Below are positions 62,530-64,000 of a DNA stretch of 64,000 nt, in pieces (the first letter of the stretch is position 1; every line of letters starts with the position of its first letter). Both the position numbers and the translations under genes were made by a program. The notes beneath the pieces are model-generated. The model searched no databases and was not told the origin of the DNA. It saw nothing but the letters and a program-made list of their open reading frames with translations. Source of the DNA: Amphiduros pacificus (Eukaryota; Annelida; Polychaeta; Phyllodocida; Hesionidae); NCBI GenBank assembly GCA_949316495.1, contig OX439009.1:9728701-9792700 (forward strand). Reading direction: 5' to 3'.

Positions 62530-63590
62530 ATAGTTATTTCTGACTCATTGTACCATATTCCTCTCACCCAGCTGACTCATTGTGCTATAGTTATTTCCCC
62601 TCTCATCCAGCTGACTCATTGTACTCATTTTAGTTTTTTCCCCTCTCATCCAGCTGACTCATTGTGCCATAGATATTTCCTCTCTCATCCAGCTGACACA
62701 TTGTACCATAGTTATTTCCTCTCACCAAGCTGACTGATTGTGCCATAGTTATTTCCTCTCATACAGCTGACTCATTGTACCATAGTTATTTCCCCTCTCA
62801 CCCAGCTGACTCTTTGTACCATAGATATTTCCATCACTCATCCAGTTGACTCATTGTACCATAGTTATTTCCTCTCTCATCCAGCTGACTGATTGTGCCA
62901 TAGTTATTTCCTCTCACCCAACTGACTCATTGTACCATAGTTGTTTCCTCTCATCCAGCTGACTCATTGTACCATAGTTATTTCCCCTCTCACCCAGCTG
63001 ACTCTTTGTACCATAGTTATTTCCTCTCATCCAGCTGACTCATCGTACCATAGTTATTTCCTCTCTCATCCAGCTGACTCATTGTGTCATAGTTATTTCC
63101 TCTCATCCAGCTGACTCATTGTACCATAGTTATTTCCCCTCTCATCCAGCTGACTCATTGTACCATAGTTATTTCCCCTCTCATCCAGCTGACACATTGT
63201 ACCATAGATATTTCCCCTCTCATCCAGCTGTCTCATTGTACCATAGTTATTTCCCCTCTCATCCAGCTGACTCATTGTACCATAGTTATTTCCCCTCTCA
63301 TCCAGCTCACTCATTGTACCATAGATATTTCCTCTCTCATCCAGCTGTCTCATTGTACCATAGTTATTTCCTTTCTCATCCAGCTGACTGATTGTGCCAC
63401 AGTTATTTCCTCTCATCCAGCTGACTGATTGTGCCATAGTTATTTCCTCTCATCCAGTTGACTGATTGTACCATAGTTATTTCCTCTCACCCAGCTGACT
63501 CATTGTATCATAGCTATTTCCTCTCTCATCCAGCTGACTGATTGTGCCATAGTTATTTCCTCTCTCATCCAGCTGACTTTCCTCATCGTG
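62530..63590. repeat. 37-39 bp minisatellite overlapping the 3' end of the rolling-stone-like gene
   Basis: About 28 contiguous units of CTCATCCAGCTGACTCATTG followed by TACCATAGTTATTTCC, with 37- and 39-bp length variants. Runs of 39-bp units keep a minus-strand frame (SQLDERGNNYGTM) open. Confidence 0.93.
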
Positions 63591-63949
63591 CACCAGCAAA
63601 TCTTTGCTCTCAAAAGACTTGTACACGAGGATTCGTAATTTGAATATACCAAAGGCAAACAGCCATAGCAACGGGAGTAGCAAAAGACAAATTGCAGTCG
63701 TGTATATGATCGAAATGGTCGGATCCTGGTTCCAATACAACATCTGATAAATATATTGTTTCCCCTCTGTGTTTGTGCCACCAGTCACGCTGTATATGAC
63801 GTTGAATATGATATACACGAGCGCCAAAACCACTGTGTGTAGAACGTGGAGTAGACGGATAGGAATTGCAGTGATACACAAATCAATCAACACGTAGATA
63901 CTGTTCATTGCATGAGTGTTGAAATTCACTTCAGTCAAAGACATTTCAG
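63477..63949 (-). CDS. Rolling-stone-like membrane protein, 3' terminal exon
   Basis: The exon opens after TTTTCAG with AEMSLTEVNFNTHAMNSIYV, then VLIDLCITAIPIRLLH, a hydrophobic span, SVTGGTN..GKQYIYQMLYW and another hydrophobic helix ending at a basic LRILVYK. This order (VNxHxxNS, DLxVTAIPxRLLH, GGT..G..YIY..L.W) is characteristic of the rolling stone family of multi-pass membrane proteins, named for a Drosophila gene needed for myoblast fusion; function here is inferred only by family. Upstream exons lie beyond the window end. The last roughly 37 codons (SQLDERGNNYGTI...) are encoded by the adjacent minisatellite before TAA at 63477. Confidence 0.85.
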
Positions 63950-64000
63950 CTGAAAATAAAAAAGACATTTAAAAATTGAAAGGCCATTTTTGAATATCAT

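Larger units (their letters stand above)
58290..62530. other. 5' intron and flank of the RING gene; otherwise no gene
   Basis: Holds the candidate UTR exon near 60218, a tRNA-like sequence and a partial SINE. The inverted repeat partner of 41690-41770 is at 59140-59200. No other exon is supported. Confidence 0.5.

Overview
The window is AT-rich metazoan nuclear DNA: spliced genes with GT..AG introns, tRNA-derived SINEs, LINE fragments, many TA arrays and minisatellites. The gene types (MUC4-like EGF/sushi/NIDO/AMOP/VWD protein, RING/B-box protein with a beta-propeller-like tail, small Reelin-domain protein, rolling-stone-like protein, Rab32-type GTPase) fit an invertebrate, most likely a mollusc or another lophotrochozoan. 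This is inference from gene content and repeat style; no marker fixes the species.

Layout. 1-11.2 kb holds no confident host gene. It carries a TA-flanked repeat, a foldback element, a 14-bp-TIR MITE, a tandem array of SINE-containing units and a decayed LINE. 11.2-33.1 kb (+) is one large gene read here as about 35 exons (about 2,518 codons if one frameshifted EGF exon is skipped). It encodes a membrane mucin: S/T-rich tandem repeat, EGFs, sushi, NIDO, AMOP, VWD, more EGF and sushi modules, one transmembrane helix and a short tail. 35.7-37.2 kb (-) is an open frame of about 529 codons made of a Cys-containing decapeptide repeat joined to an unrecognised non-repetitive region. 38.0-40.0 kb (-) is a complete four-exon Reelin-domain gene. 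47.8-52.3 kb (-) is a complete five-exon Rab32/38/29-like gene. 56.4-58.3 kb (-) is a single-coding-exon RING/B-box protein with a likely 5' UTR exon near 60.2 kb. 63.5-63.95 kb (-) is the 3' end of a rolling-stone-like gene whose C-terminus runs into a 37-39 bp minisatellite.

Mobile DNA. The most unusual repeat signal is a family of about 2.4-kb elements with imperfect terminal inverted repeats beginning CATKACGTG, internal tRNA-like modules and a recurring roughly 115-bp unit. One copy (22754-25114) splits a SINE whose own 10-bp target duplication is still visible on both outer sides. Three other copies are nested inside one another at 44.1-47.8 kb. No retroviral, LTR or Polinton-type element was recognised.

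The host genes are not an operon and I see no evidence that they work together. The mucin, Reelin-domain and rolling-stone-like products all look secreted or membrane-bound; the Rab and RING proteins are intracellular.
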